Assembly (NCBI GenBank): GCA_963750195.1
Contig: CAVVPS010000010.1
Coordinates: forward strand, 248,001 to 312,000
Length of the DNA stretch: 64,000 nt
DNA from: AP-15 sp963750195
GTDB lineage: Bacteria; Pseudomonadota; Alphaproteobacteria; ATCC43930; CGMCC-115725
Direction: 5' to 3'
Positions 36,056-45,484 of this stretch are shown here, in pieces (position 1 is the first letter of the stretch; each line of letters begins with the position of its first letter). The notes beneath the pieces were generated by a model. It did no database searches, was not told where the DNA came from, and saw only the letters and a program-made list of their open reading frames with translations. A program made the position numbers and the translations under genes.

Positions 36056-37687
36056 TCAACGATCGGGCGGGGTGCGGGGGCAGAACATCTCGCGCAGCCG
36101 GGTCTTCATGATCTTGCCGGTCGCGGTATGGGGCAGCTCGTCGATCGTCGCGACGTCGTCGGGCAGCATCCAGCGCGGAAACTGCTCACCGAGAAATGCG
36201 ATCAGCTTATCGCGCTCGGGCCGGCAACCGGGCCGCGGCGCCACGATCAGCAAGGGTCGCTCGCCCCAACGCGGGTCGGGCACGGCGATAACCGCAGCCT
36301 CGGCTACGTCGTCATGAGCGATCGCGGCGTTTTCGAGATCGATCGAGCTGATCCATTCACCGCCCGATTTGATTACGTCCTTGCGCCGGTCGGTGATCTG
36401 CATATAGCCGTCGGTGTCGATCGTCGCCATGTCGCCGGTATGGAACCAGCCATCGGGCTCGACCGCGGCGGCGCTGGCCTCGGCATCCTCGAAATAGCCG
36501 CTGACGATCCACGGGCCGCGCACGAGCAGTTCACCCATCGACTTGCCGTCATGCGGCTGGGCCTGTCCCTCATCATCGACGATCTTCATCTCGACGCCGA
36601 AGACCGGCCGGCCCTGCTTGGTTTTGACTCCGAGCTGCGCTTGAGGATCGCGGCTGCGGTGCTTTGCTTTCAGAGCAGCAGTCGTGCCGAGCGGGCTCAT
36701 TTCCGTCATGCCCCAGCCCTGGCGCATATCGATGCCGTGGCGCGCGAACGCCTCGATCATCGACGGTGGTACCGCCGAGCCGCCCGATAAGACCCGGTGT
36801 AGGGTGGAGCAGCGCACGCCGCTCGCGGACAGATATGCCTCAAAGGCCAGCCATACGGTCGGCACCCCTAGGGCATAAGTGACGCCTTCGGCTTCGAACA
36901 GCTCGTGGAGGCTGGCCCCATCGAGACGCGGTCCGGGCAATACTAACTTTGCGCCGTTCATCGGCACCGCATGCGGGATGCCCCAACCGCAGGCGTGAAA
37001 CAGCGGCACGACCGGGCAGACAACGTCAGCTGCCGAGATCGATATCGCATCGGGCAACGAGATGCCGAAGGCGTGCAACACCGTCGAGCGGTGGCTGTAC
37101 AGGGCACCCTTGGGATGGCCGGTCGTGCCGGAGGTGTAGCAGAGCGACGCGGCGGTGCGCTCGTCAAACTCGAGCCAGGTGAAATCCTTGTCTTCGGCCG
37201 CGATCAGCTGCTCGTAGCACGGCAGGACCGGTAATTTGGTTGCGGGCATATTCTCCGTATCGGTCATCAGCACGATCCGGCAGTCGGACGGAAGGCGCGG
37301 CGCCAGGCGTTCGATCAGCGGCAGGAAGGTCGTGTCGACGAACAGGAGGCGGTCGGACGCATGGTTGACGATGTAGACGATCTGATCGTCGAAGAGCCGC
37401 GGATTGATCGTGTGGCAAACCGCACCAATGCCGGAGATCGCGTAGTAAAGCTCGACGTGGCGAAAGGTGTTCCAGGCGAGCGTGGCGACTCGGTCGCCGG
37501 GCTCAATACCGAGCCGCAATAACGCCTGGGCGAGTTGCTTGGAGCGGCGCTCGGCGTCGCGATAGGTGTAGCGGTGGATCGGGCCTTCGACCGTGCGCGA
37601 GACGATCTCGACATCGCCGTGATAGGTCGCCGCATGCGTGATGATCGAAGAGATCAGCAGCGGCCGCTCCGACATCAATCCCAGCAT
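36056..37687 (-). CDS. Long-chain fatty-acid (or aryl) CoA ligase, AMP-binding
   Basis: 543 residues. CYTSGTTGHPKGALYSHRS is the AMP-binding P-loop near residue 185. GWGMTEMSPLGT is the adenylate motif A5, DGWFHTGDMATIDTDGY is A7, DRRKDVIKSGGEWIS is A8, and TATGKIMKTRLRE carries the catalytic Lys. It activates a carboxylate to acyl-AMP and then acyl-CoA. The start may be ATG 37675 (MSERPLL) rather than 37687. It diverges from serS. Medium- or long-chain fatty acids are the usual substrates. Confidence 0.88.
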   Translation of the reverse strand: MLGLMSERPLLISSIITHAATYHGDVEIVSRTVEGPIHRYTYRDAERRSKQLAQALLRLGIEPGDRVATLAWNTFRHVELYYAISGIGAVCHTINPRLFDDQIVYIVNHASDRLLFVDTTFLPLIERLAPRLPSDCRIVLMTDTENMPATKLPVLPCYEQLIAAEDKDFTWLEFDERTAASLCYTSGTTGHPKGALYSHRSTVLHAFGISLPDAISISAADVVCPVVPLFHACGWGIPHAVPMNGAKLVLPGPRLDGASLHELFEAEGVTYALGVPTVWLAFEAYLSASGVRCSTLHRVLSGGSAVPPSMIEAFARHGIDMRQGWGMTEMSPLGTTAALKAKHRSRDPQAQLGVKTKQGRPVFGVEMKIVDDEGQAQPHDGKSMGELLVRGPWIVSGYFEDAEASAAAVEPDGWFHTGDMATIDTDGYMQITDRRKDVIKSGGEWISSIDLENAAIAHDDVAEAAVIAVPDPRWGERPLLIVAPRPGCRPERDKLIAFLGEQFPRWMLPDDVATIDELPHTATGKIMKTRLREMFCPRTPPDR

Positions 37688-37889
37688 CGTTTCCTCCCGC
37701 GCCCACCTCGATTTGGTGTGTGAAGATTTGGTAGGGCATATTCGATGTCAGGTAAACGGCGTCCTGCGTTCGGTGCGGACCACTTGCGGTCGATTTCGAC
37801 GGGGTTGGGCCGGCTCGGCGCCAGCCGAATGGACGCGTTGCCGCCCTCCTTCTATAACGGCTGTGTTCCGTTTGTGTTTTAGTGGACCG

Positions 37890-39167
37890 ATGCACGATAT
37901 CAGATGGATCCGCGAGCATCCGGCGGAGTTCGACCGCGGCCTCACCCGCCGAGGCCTTCCGCCGCTTGCCGCGGAGGTGCTGGCGCTGGACTATGCATGG
38001 CGTGCGGCGGAGACGGGCGTGCAGGAAGCCCAGGCGCGGCGCAATCGCATCGCCCGCGAGATCGGCGCCGCCAAAAAGCGCGGCGAGAACATCGAGCCCT
38101 TGCTGCGCCAGGTGGCTGAAGACAAGGACGCTGAGGCCAATTCCACGACCGAAGCGGCGCGGCTGCGTGCGCAAATCGATGAGATCCTGGCCGGATTGCC
38201 GAATTTGCCGGCCGAGGAAGTGCCGGACGGCCCGGACGAAAGCGCCAACCTGCTGGTGCGCCGCGAGGGCGAGCCGCCTCTATTCAATTTCGAGCCGGCT
38301 GCGCATGAGGTGCTCGGCGAGCGTCTTGGACTGATGGATTTTCGCCGCGCCGGAAGGCTCTCCGGATCGCGGTTTGTGGTGCTGCGGCAGGATCTGGCGC
38401 GGCTGGAGCGGGGGCTCGCCCAGTTCATGCTCGATCTGCATAGAAAGGAATTCGGCTATATCGAGGTGTCGCCGCCATTGCTGGTGCGCGACGAGGCGGT
38501 GTTCGGCACGGGGCAGCTGCCGAAATCTGCCGAAGACATGTTCCGCACTACCAACGGCCTGTGGCTGATCCCGACCGCCGAGGTGCCGCTGACCAATCTC
38601 GTCGCCGACGAGATTCTCGACGAGCGCGACCTGCCACTACGGTTTACCGCCTGTACCCCGTCTTTTCGGTCCGAGGCCGGGGCGGCCGGCAAGGATACCC
38701 GCGGCATGATCCGCCAGCACCAGTTCATGAAGATTGAACTGGTCTCGGTGACGACACCCGAACAGTCGGCGGCCGAGCACGAGCGCATGACCGCTTGCGC
38801 CGAGGAAGTGCTAAAGCGCCTCGGCCTAGCCTATCGGGTCACGCTGCTATCATCGGGCGATATGGGTTTCGCGGCGCTGAAGACCTACGACATCGAAGTC
38901 TGGCTACCGGGGCAGGGGACCTATCGCGAGATTTCGAGCTGCTCGAATTGCGGGGCGTTTCAGGCGCAGCGTATGAAGGCGCGCTATCGCCCGGCCGAGG
39001 GCAGAGGGACGCGGCCGGTGCATACCCTGAACGGTTCGGGCCTGGCCGTCGGCCGGACCCTGATCGCAATCCTCGAAAACTTCCAACACGAGGATGGTAG
39101 CGTGACGATCCCGCCGGTCTTGCAGCCCTATATGGGAGGCCAGAAGCTGATCGAACGCCATGGCTGA
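37890..39167 (+). CDS. serS: Seryl-tRNA synthetase
   Basis: 425 residues from ATG 37890; the open frame upstream is non-homologous. The N-terminal arm is a long coiled coil (AQARRNRIAREIGAAKKRGE onward) that grips the tRNA-Ser variable arm. PTAEVPLTNLVADEIL is class II motif 1, TACTPSFRSEAGAAGKDTRG motif 2, and LNGSGLAVGRTLIAILEN motif 3. It is cytosolic and intact. Its stop overlaps the start of pcm by 8 bases, so the two are co-translated. Confidence 0.96.
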   Translation: MHDIRWIREHPAEFDRGLTRRGLPPLAAEVLALDYAWRAAETGVQEAQARRNRIAREIGAAKKRGENIEPLLRQVAEDKDAEANSTTEAARLRAQIDEILAGLPNLPAEEVPDGPDESANLLVRREGEPPLFNFEPAAHEVLGERLGLMDFRRAGRLSGSRFVVLRQDLARLERGLAQFMLDLHRKEFGYIEVSPPLLVRDEAVFGTGQLPKSAEDMFRTTNGLWLIPTAEVPLTNLVADEILDERDLPLRFTACTPSFRSEAGAAGKDTRGMIRQHQFMKIELVSVTTPEQSAAEHERMTACAEEVLKRLGLAYRVTLLSSGDMGFAALKTYDIEVWLPGQGTYREISSCSNCGAFQAQRMKARYRPAEGRGTRPVHTLNGSGLAVGRTLIAILENFQHEDGSVTIPPVLQPYMGGQKLIERHG

Positions 39168-39852
39168 GCCCCTCATGGTTGAGCCCGGGGCCGAGCCCGG
39201 CCTTTTGCAGAAGAAGCTGCGACTGTTGATGGAATTGCGGCGCGCCGGGATTGGCGACCCACGGGTGCTGGGCGCAATCGAGAAGACGCCGCGCGAGAAA
39301 TTTGTGCCGCCGTCCTTTGCCGACCAGGCCTATGAAAATGTTGCCCTGCCGATCGATGACGGGCAGACGATCAGTCAGCCCTACGTGGTCGCGCTGATGA
39401 CCGAGGCCCTCCTGATCGGCGACCGGCACAATGTCATCGAGATCGGCACCGGCTCGGGCTATCAGACCGCGATCCTCGCGCGTCTCGCCCGCCGGGTATT
39501 TACGATCGAGCGTCATCGCGAGCTTCTGCGCGGAGCTGAGCGCCGCCTCGATGCGCTGGGTCTGCGCAACATTGTTTACCGATTCGGCGACGGCACCAAG
39601 GGTTGGCCCGAGCAGTCGCCCTATGACCGGGTTATCGTGACCGCCGCGGCTGCGCAGATTCCAGCGACCCTGGTCGACGGGTTGGCGCCGGGCGGGGTGC
39701 TGGTGGCGCCGGTTGGGGCCGATCATCACGACCAGCAGCTGATGCGCATCCGCCGGACCGAAAGCGGGCTTGTGAACGAGGATCTGGGTTCGGTGCGGTT
39801 CGTGCCGCTGGTCAGCGGGCTGCCGCGGCAGCATATAACTCCGCGGGGTTGA
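39160..39852 (+). CDS. pcm: Protein-L-isoaspartate O-methyltransferase
   Basis: 230 residues. PREKFVPPSFADQAYENVAL and DDGQTISQPYVVALMTEAL are Pcm signatures. VIEIGTGSGYQTAILARLA is the SAM-binding loop. It methylates damaged isoaspartyl residues so proteins can be repaired. It overlaps serS by 8 bases and is followed by an NlpD-like gene; pcm next to a LysM/M23 lipoprotein is a widespread order (nlpD-pcm in enterics, here reversed). Confidence 0.93.
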   Translation: MAEPLMVEPGAEPGLLQKKLRLLMELRRAGIGDPRVLGAIEKTPREKFVPPSFADQAYENVALPIDDGQTISQPYVVALMTEALLIGDRHNVIEIGTGSGYQTAILARLARRVFTIERHRELLRGAERRLDALGLRNIVYRFGDGTKGWPEQSPYDRVIVTAAAAQIPATLVDGLAPGGVLVAPVGADHHDQQLMRIRRTESGLVNEDLGSVRFVPLVSGLPRQHITPRG

Positions 39853-39921
39853 CATGTTTTGATCATCGAGTACCAAGAGTAGGCAATGCTTGCACGCCGG
39901 GGGGCGGGCAAGGGGGGAAAG

Positions 39922-40965
39922 ATGGGGGAAAGCAGTGTCGCACGGCGCGGTGCGAGGTTCGCGCGCTCAATAATTCCGCTCGCTTTGCTGCTCGCCGGGT
40001 GTGGGCCCCGAGAGCCGGCGCCCGTCATTAGCGGCAACGAATCGCCTCCGCCGCCGGCGCAGGTGATCGTAGAGCGCGGCCAGACCTTGTCGGGGATCGC
40101 CCAGGACTATCACGTCCCGATGCACGTCGTGGCCGAGGCGAACCACTTATCGCCGCCCTATCGCATCCTCGTCGGACAAGCCCTGATCATTCCCGGCGGT
40201 GGCCATCCGGGCTCGCTTGGTCCGTCGGTTGCCATGGCGACGCCGCCGACACCCTCAACTCAGGCGCCGATCGGTGCGCCGCTGACCCCGCCCGAACCGG
40301 CGTCGGTACAGCCGATCCCGCTCGACCGTCCGCCCCCGGCATCCTCGATAGCGCCACCGGCAACTGCCGCCCCGCCGGTAGCGGCGCTGACCCCGCCGGT
40401 TTCGGCCCCGCCGCCACCGACGACCGAGCCCCCCTCTTCGCCGAAAGGGTCAGCCCCGGAACCCACTTCATCGGCGGCCGGAGAGCCGGTGCACCAACCT
40501 TCGACTGCTCCCGGACCAATGGCCTCCGCCGAGCCGCCGCCGGCGTCCCACAGCGGTATCTTTCTCTGGCCGGTTCGGGGTCATGTATTAGAAAATTACG
40601 GCGCCGGCCCGGACGGCACCCACAATGACGGGATCAACATCGCCGCGGCGCGCGGCGCGCCGGTGCAGGCGGCCGACGCCGGGGTCGTCGCCTATGCCGG
40701 CAACGAGCTGCGCGGCTATGGCAACCTGATCTTGATCAAGCATCCGAACGGCTGGATTTCGGCCTACGCCCACTGCGATCTGATCCTGGTCAAGACTGGC
40801 CAAAAGGTTGCCCGCGGACAGGTTATCGCCCGGGTCGGCTCAACCGGCAATGTCAGCGAGCCGCAATTGCACTTTGAGCTCCGCCGCGGCAAACACCCGG
40901 TCGATCCGCGCGACTATTTGGCCCCATTGCCGACGGCGACGGCCGAACCGGCGCATGCGAGCTGA
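39922..40965 (+). CDS. NlpD-like LysM/M23 lipoprotein
   Basis: 347 residues from ATG 39922, preferred over ATG 39886 because AGGGGGGAAAG lies directly before it. LALLLAGCGP is a lipobox. VERGQTLSGIAQDYHVP starts a LysM domain. A long Pro/Ala-rich linker follows, then an M23 fold with GDGT-like start, THNDGINIAAARGAPVQAA and PQLHFELRRGKHPVDPRDYL. The usual zinc pattern HxGxD reads HNDGIN and HxH reads QLH, so peptidase activity is doubtful. It probably activates amidases at the septum like NlpD/EnvC. Outer-membrane lipoprotein is likely. Confidence 0.88.
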   Translation: MGESSVARRGARFARSIIPLALLLAGCGPREPAPVISGNESPPPPAQVIVERGQTLSGIAQDYHVPMHVVAEANHLSPPYRILVGQALIIPGGGHPGSLGPSVAMATPPTPSTQAPIGAPLTPPEPASVQPIPLDRPPPASSIAPPATAAPPVAALTPPVSAPPPPTTEPPSSPKGSAPEPTSSAAGEPVHQPSTAPGPMASAEPPPASHSGIFLWPVRGHVLENYGAGPDGTHNDGINIAAARGAPVQAADAGVVAYAGNELRGYGNLILIKHPNGWISAYAHCDLILVKTGQKVARGQVIARVGSTGNVSEPQLHFELRRGKHPVDPRDYLAPLPTATAEPAHAS

Positions 40966-40994
40966 GCCCCTGCTCCGGGCCGGGGCCGGAGAGG

Positions 40995-41852
40995 TCAGGA
41001 AAGCGGTTTACCGAGGCGGCCGGCGAGATCTTGGATGAACTGCCAGGCGACACGGCCCGAGCGTGCACCGCGGGTGATCGACCATTCGTTGGCTTCGGCC
41101 GTGAGCCGCTCGACCGGTAGATCGAGCCGGTAACGGTCGGCATAGCCGCGCACGATGGCCTGATAGGTGTCCTGGTCGACATTGTGAAAGCCGAGCCACA
41201 GGCCGAAACGGTCCGACAGCGAGACCTGCTCCTCAACCGCCTCGGCCGGGTTGACTGCGGTCGAACGCTCATTGTCGATCATGTCGCGCGGCATCAGATG
41301 GCGGCGGTTCGAGGTGGCGTAGAGGACGACATTCGCGGGCCGGCCCTCGATGCCGCCTTCGAGCACCGCCTTTAAGGATTTGAAGCTGGTGTCGTGCCGG
41401 TCGAAGGAGAGGTCGTCGCAGAACAGCAGGCACCGACGCGCGGCCGGCCGCAGCAGAGACAGCAGCCGCGGCAGGCTCGGGATGTCCTCACGATGGATCT
41501 CGACCAGGGCGAGGGCATGCGGCCGCTCGCCATTGACCGCAGCGTGGGCGGCCTTGACCAGGGAGCTCTTACCGGTGCCGCGCGCGCCCCACAGCAGCAC
41601 GTTGTTGGCGGGCAGCCCGGCGGCAAAACGCCGTGTATTGTCGAGCAAGATATCGCGTACCCGGTCGATCCCGCGCAACAGATCGATCTCGATGCGATTA
41701 ACCTCGCGCACCGGCTCGATCCCGCAGCGATCGGAATGCCACACGAAGGCGTCGGCAGCGTCGAGATCGACGGGCGGCGTCAGTGCTGGGGCGAGACGTT
41801 CGAGAGCATCGGCAATCCGCTGAAGCAGAGGTAGCAAATCCGGGTTGGTCAT
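40995..41852 (-). CDS. AAA ATPase of the DUF815 family
   Basis: 285 residues from ATG 41852; the upstream open codons are not conserved in style. NVLLWGARGTGKSSLVKAA is Walker A, RRCLLFCDDLSFDRHDTSFK Walker B, and VVLYATSNRRHLMPRDM sensor 1. RFGLWLGFHNVDQDTY is a further DUF815 hallmark. The cellular role is unknown in this family, which is widespread in alphaproteobacteria next to yajC/secDF. It diverges from yajC. Confidence 0.88.
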   Translation of the reverse strand: MTNPDLLPLLQRIADALERLAPALTPPVDLDAADAFVWHSDRCGIEPVREVNRIEIDLLRGIDRVRDILLDNTRRFAAGLPANNVLLWGARGTGKSSLVKAAHAAVNGERPHALALVEIHREDIPSLPRLLSLLRPAARRCLLFCDDLSFDRHDTSFKSLKAVLEGGIEGRPANVVLYATSNRRHLMPRDMIDNERSTAVNPAEAVEEQVSLSDRFGLWLGFHNVDQDTYQAIVRGYADRYRLDLPVERLTAEANEWSITRGARSGRVAWQFIQDLAGRLGKPLS

Positions 41853-42001
41853 CGGTCGATCAACGGCTCCGGCTCTAGCTGAAAAAGGGGCGTGGACGCT
41901 ATCACAGGGCGTGCAGCGCAGGAAATGTGCGCAAAACCCGACCATTGCTCTTTAACCAGGCATCGCGTACCTATCCCGGTGCCGCGCGGGTCTATCATTT
42001 G

Positions 42002-42033
42002 CCGCCACCGGTAGGTGCGCCTGCCGGTGGCGG
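42002..42033. promoter_or_regulatory. Strong hairpin in the yajC leader
   Basis: CCGCCACCGG and CCGGTGGCGG pair perfectly around a 12-base loop, 30 bases before the yajC start. No T run follows, so it is not a standard terminator. It may affect yajC mRNA stability or be a repeat element. Confidence 0.45.
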
Positions 42034-42063
42034 CGCGGCGCATGATCTCAAGGCTCGAGGCCG

Positions 42064-42456
42064 ATGCTGATCTCCACCGCCTATGCCCAGGGAACCGGCC
42101 TGTCGGGTCTGTTCGACAATCAGAGCGCGCTGATTCAATTTCTGCCGCTGGTGCTGATCTTTGTCGTGTTCTATTTCCTGCTGATCCGCCCACAGCAGCG
42201 AAAGGCCAGGGATCACCGGATGACCCTCGACGCGCTGCGGCGCGGGGACCGGGTAGTGACCGGCGGCGGCATCATCGGTACCGTGGTCCGAGTCGACAGC
42301 TCGGACGAGGTCGTTGTCGATATCGCCGACGGGGTGCGTGTGCGCGTCGTGCGTAGCACGATCACCAGCGTCGTCTCCAAGCCCGACCCGGCCGCCGCGC
42401 GCGAGGCGGCCAAGCAGAAAGAGCAGCCGCGGGCTAAGGTGGACACCAAGGAGTGA
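42064..42456 (+). CDS. yajC: Preprotein translocase subunit YajC
   Basis: 130 residues. One membrane helix, FLPLVLIFVVFYFLLIRPQQ, includes the RPQQ signature. RGDRVVTGGGIIGTVVRVDS forms the cytoplasmic beta domain. It associates with SecDF at the inner membrane. A small secreted-protein gene separates it from secD, which is unusual. Confidence 0.94.
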   Translation: MLISTAYAQGTGLSGLFDNQSALIQFLPLVLIFVVFYFLLIRPQQRKARDHRMTLDALRRGDRVVTGGGIIGTVVRVDSSDEVVVDIADGVRVRVVRSTITSVVSKPDPAAAREAAKQKEQPRAKVDTKE

Positions 42457-42576
42457 AGGCGATCGACCGACAACGCGCGCGACGGCTTTCCCTGACGATT
42501 GAACGGAGGGCCCCGGCGCGAATGCACGTTATGGGCTGGCGGCGAACCAATCCCTCGCCGGAAGCGGAGTAGCTCA

Positions 42577-42855
42577 GTGCATAATCGACGGGTAATTCTG
42601 AGTGCCGCACTGGCGGCGTTGGCTTATCCGCTGCGCGCAAGGGCGCAGCCGGCATATCCGCCGGGTCCCCCGCCCGGGCCACCGCCATCCGCCGGTCCGC
42701 CGACGCCATATCACCATCGGCCGCCGCCACCGCCGGCCCCGCGGGAAACGCGGCCGCCCTATCCAGAAGGATATCATCACTGGCACTGGGTGTCGGGACA
42801 TTGGCGATGGGAGGGCTATCGCTGGGTATGGGTCCCCGGGCATTGGCGGCGCTAA
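42577..42855 (+). CDS. Small secreted protein with YXWXXGHW repeats
   Basis: 92 residues from GTG 42577, with GGAG ten bases upstream. VILSAALAALAYPLRARAQ is a signal peptide. A Pro-rich middle follows, then HWVSGHWRWEGY and RWVWVPGHWRR, two aromatic repeats of the YXWxxGHW type (PF12779-like). Such proteins are periplasmic or outer-membrane associated, with unknown role. It sits between yajC and secD in the same direction. Confidence 0.7.
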   Translation: MHNRRVILSAALAALAYPLRARAQPAYPPGPPPGPPPSAGPPTPYHHRPPPPPAPRETRPPYPEGYHHWHWVSGHWRWEGYRWVWVPGHWRR

Positions 42856-42916
42856 ACCCCGGCGGGGAAGCTCGGCCGAGCAGCCGCCCCGGCTGCTAGC
42901 CTTTGGAATTTAGAGA

Positions 42917-44494
42917 ATGCTCTATTTCGCCAATTGGAAGATCCTGTTGATCTGCGCGATCTGCGCACTCGGCGTCGTGCTGTCGGCGCCGAACCTGTTC
43001 AGCCCGGCATTCCTTGCCCGGCTGCCTGACATCGTACCGCGTAGACAGGTTGCGCTTGGGCTCGACCTGCGCGGAGGCTCGTATCTTTTGCTCGAGGTAG
43101 ATGTTGCAGCGGCGCAGCGCGAGCGCCTCAACTCGATCATCGATAATGTCCGCAGCGCGCTGCTCGACGCCAATATCGGCTATACCGGTCTCGCCGTAAA
43201 AGGGGATGCGATCGTGTTCGCGATCCGCGAGCCGGGACGGATCGACGATGCGCGCCAGGCGCTGGCCAAGATCGATCCCGACCTGACCGTCACCATCGCG
43301 CCCGACGGAGCGGGGACGGTAGGCTTCAGTGCGGTCGCGACCGACCAGAGGCGGCGCCTCGCCGTCGACCAGTCGATTGAGATTATCCGCCGCCGAATCG
43401 ACGAGACCGGGATCAAGGAGCCGACGATCGAGCGCGAGGGCGAAGACCGCATTCTGGTCCAATTACCTGGCATCTCCGATCCCGAGCACGTCAAGGCACT
43501 ACTGGGGCGTACCGCGAAGCTGACCTTTCAGCTCGTCGACACTGGCGCTTCGCTGGAAGAGGCGCGGAGCGGCCGGCTGCCGCCCGGCGATGAGATCCTG
43601 CCCGCCGAAGAAGCGAAGGCCGTTCGAATCGGGCCCGAGAGCTATGTCGTACGCAGGCGGGTGATGGTCGGCGGCGACACGCTCGTCGACGCGCAGCCGA
43701 GCTTCCAGGGCAATGAGCCGGTTGTCAGCTTCCGCTTCGACGCCGACGGCGCCAAGCGGTTCGCCGAGGCGACCCGCGAGAACGTCGGCAAGCCCTTTGC
43801 GATCGTGCTCGACAACAAGGTGATCAGCGCACCGGTCATCCGTGAGCCGATCCTGGGCGGGTCTGGCATAATCTCGGGCAGCTTCACGGTCCAATCGGCG
43901 AGCGATCTTGCCCTATTGCTGCGGGCGGGCGCGCTGCCGGCGCCGATCACGATTCTCGAGGAGCGCACCGTCGGCCCGAGCCTCGGCGCCGATTCGATCC
44001 ATGCGGGTGCAACGGCCTGCTTCGTCGGGGTGGCCTTGGTTGTGGTCTTCATGATTCTGTTTTATGGCCTGTTCGGCGTGTTTGCCGACATTGCCCTGTT
44101 TTTCAACCTGTGCCTGATGCTAGGCAGCCTGTCGCTGCTCGGCGCCACCTTGACCTTGCCGGGGATCGCCGGAATCGCGCTGACGATGGGCATGGCAGTC
44201 GACGCCAACGTGCTGATCTACGAGCGCATCCGCGAGGAGGTGCGGGCGGGGCGGACGATGCTGTCGTCGCTCGACGCCGGGTTCACGCGCGCGTTTGGCA
44301 CTATAGTCGATAGCCACGTGACGACGCTGGTCGCAGGCGCGCTGATGTTCTGGCTCGGCTCGGGGCCGGTGAAAGGCTTTGCCGTGACCCTCAGCATCGG
44401 TGTGTTGACTTCGCTATTTTCTGCAATCCTTGTGACCCGGCTGCAGATCGTGACCTGGGTGCGCCGGTGGAAGCCGCGCGCGATACCGATTTGA
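42917..44494 (+). CDS. secD: Protein translocase subunit SecD
   Basis: 525 residues. The first helix near residues 7-25 is followed by LGLDLRGGSYLLLEVDV (the D1 motif), a periplasmic domain with IRRRIDETGIKEPTIEREGE, and five C-terminal helices. These include GIAGIALTMGMAVDANVLIY, the D4-type RND motif, and SIGVLTSLFSAILVTR. It uses the proton gradient to complete protein export. Length is at the shorter end for the family but all parts are present. secF follows after 25 bases. Confidence 0.95.
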   Translation: MLYFANWKILLICAICALGVVLSAPNLFSPAFLARLPDIVPRRQVALGLDLRGGSYLLLEVDVAAAQRERLNSIIDNVRSALLDANIGYTGLAVKGDAIVFAIREPGRIDDARQALAKIDPDLTVTIAPDGAGTVGFSAVATDQRRRLAVDQSIEIIRRRIDETGIKEPTIEREGEDRILVQLPGISDPEHVKALLGRTAKLTFQLVDTGASLEEARSGRLPPGDEILPAEEAKAVRIGPESYVVRRRVMVGGDTLVDAQPSFQGNEPVVSFRFDADGAKRFAEATRENVGKPFAIVLDNKVISAPVIREPILGGSGIISGSFTVQSASDLALLLRAGALPAPITILEERTVGPSLGADSIHAGATACFVGVALVVVFMILFYGLFGVFADIALFFNLCLMLGSLSLLGATLTLPGIAGIALTMGMAVDANVLIYERIREEVRAGRTMLSSLDAGFTRAFGTIVDSHVTTLVAGALMFWLGSGPVKGFAVTLSIGVLTSLFSAILVTRLQIVTWVRRWKPRAIPI

Positions 44495-44519
44495 CCTGCC
44501 ATTTTGCTGTGATCGCGCC

Positions 44520-45470
44520 ATGTTGAGACCGCTGATCGTCATCCGGCGCACGCCGAAGATCGACTTTATGAAGTGGCACAAGCTTGGCTTTGCCTTATCC
44601 GCGCTGCTGACTTTGTCGTCGATCGTCCTGTTTCTGACCGTTGGGCTCAATTACGGGATCGATTTCGTCGGCGGCACCCAGATGGAGGTACGGGCGACGC
44701 CGGGGCCGGCAAACCTTGCCGAGATGCGGCAAAAGCTCGACGCGCTACATATCGGCGATGTCTCCCTGCAAGGCTTCGGTCCGCCGAGCGATGTGTTGAT
44801 TCGGCTATCGCGCCAGCCAGGAGGCGACGCGGCCCAGGAGCGGGTGGTCGCGCTGGCGCGCCAGGCGCTGGGGTCAGGGATCGAGTATCGCCGGATCGAG
44901 GTGGTCGGCCCGACTGTGGGCGGCGAGTTGATCCGCGCCGGCGTGATAGCGACCATCCTCGCCCTGGTCGCTATCGCCTTTTATATCGCCTTTCGCTTCG
45001 AATGGCAGTTCGGCGTCGGCGGGATGATCTCGACCCTGCACGACGTAATTACAACGGTCGGGCTGTTCGCGCTGTTCCACCTCGAATTCAACCTGACGAC
45101 ATTGGCGGCGATCCTTACCGTCGCCGGTTATTCGGTCAACGATACCGTGGTGATCTACGACCGCATCCGCGAATCGATGCGCAAATACCGCACGATGCCG
45201 TTTGGCGAACTGATTAACCTCGCTCTGAACGAGACCTTGTCACGCACAATCCTGACCGTCAGCACCGTGGCGCTGGCGGTGCTGTCGCTGCTGTTCCTCG
45301 GCGGCGAGGTGCTCCGTGGGTTCAGCATCGCGATGCTGTGGGGGGTCGTGATCGGCACCTATTCGTCGCTGTTTATTGCCGCTCCTGTCATCTACTACGT
45401 GCGACCGAACCGAGCGGCGGTCGCGCGATCGAATGAGGGGGCCAAGGCTCCGGTGTCTCGGGCGCGGTAG
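44520..45470 (+). CDS. secF: Protein translocase subunit SecF
   Basis: 316 residues. LNYGIDFVGGTQMEVRATPG is the SecF periplasmic signature after helix 1. VAGYSVNDTVVIYDRIRE is the conserved RND loop in helix 4, and SRTILTVSTVALAVLSLLFL the next helix. Six helices in all. It forms the SecDF complex with the gene just upstream. Only 14 bases separate it from the Mth938-like gene. Confidence 0.95.
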   Translation: MLRPLIVIRRTPKIDFMKWHKLGFALSALLTLSSIVLFLTVGLNYGIDFVGGTQMEVRATPGPANLAEMRQKLDALHIGDVSLQGFGPPSDVLIRLSRQPGGDAAQERVVALARQALGSGIEYRRIEVVGPTVGGELIRAGVIATILALVAIAFYIAFRFEWQFGVGGMISTLHDVITTVGLFALFHLEFNLTTLAAILTVAGYSVNDTVVIYDRIRESMRKYRTMPFGELINLALNETLSRTILTVSTVALAVLSLLFLGGEVLRGFSIAMLWGVVIGTYSSLFIAAPVIYYVRPNRAAVARSNEGAKAPVSRAR

Positions 45471-45484
45471 CCGGCGCGTCAGCG

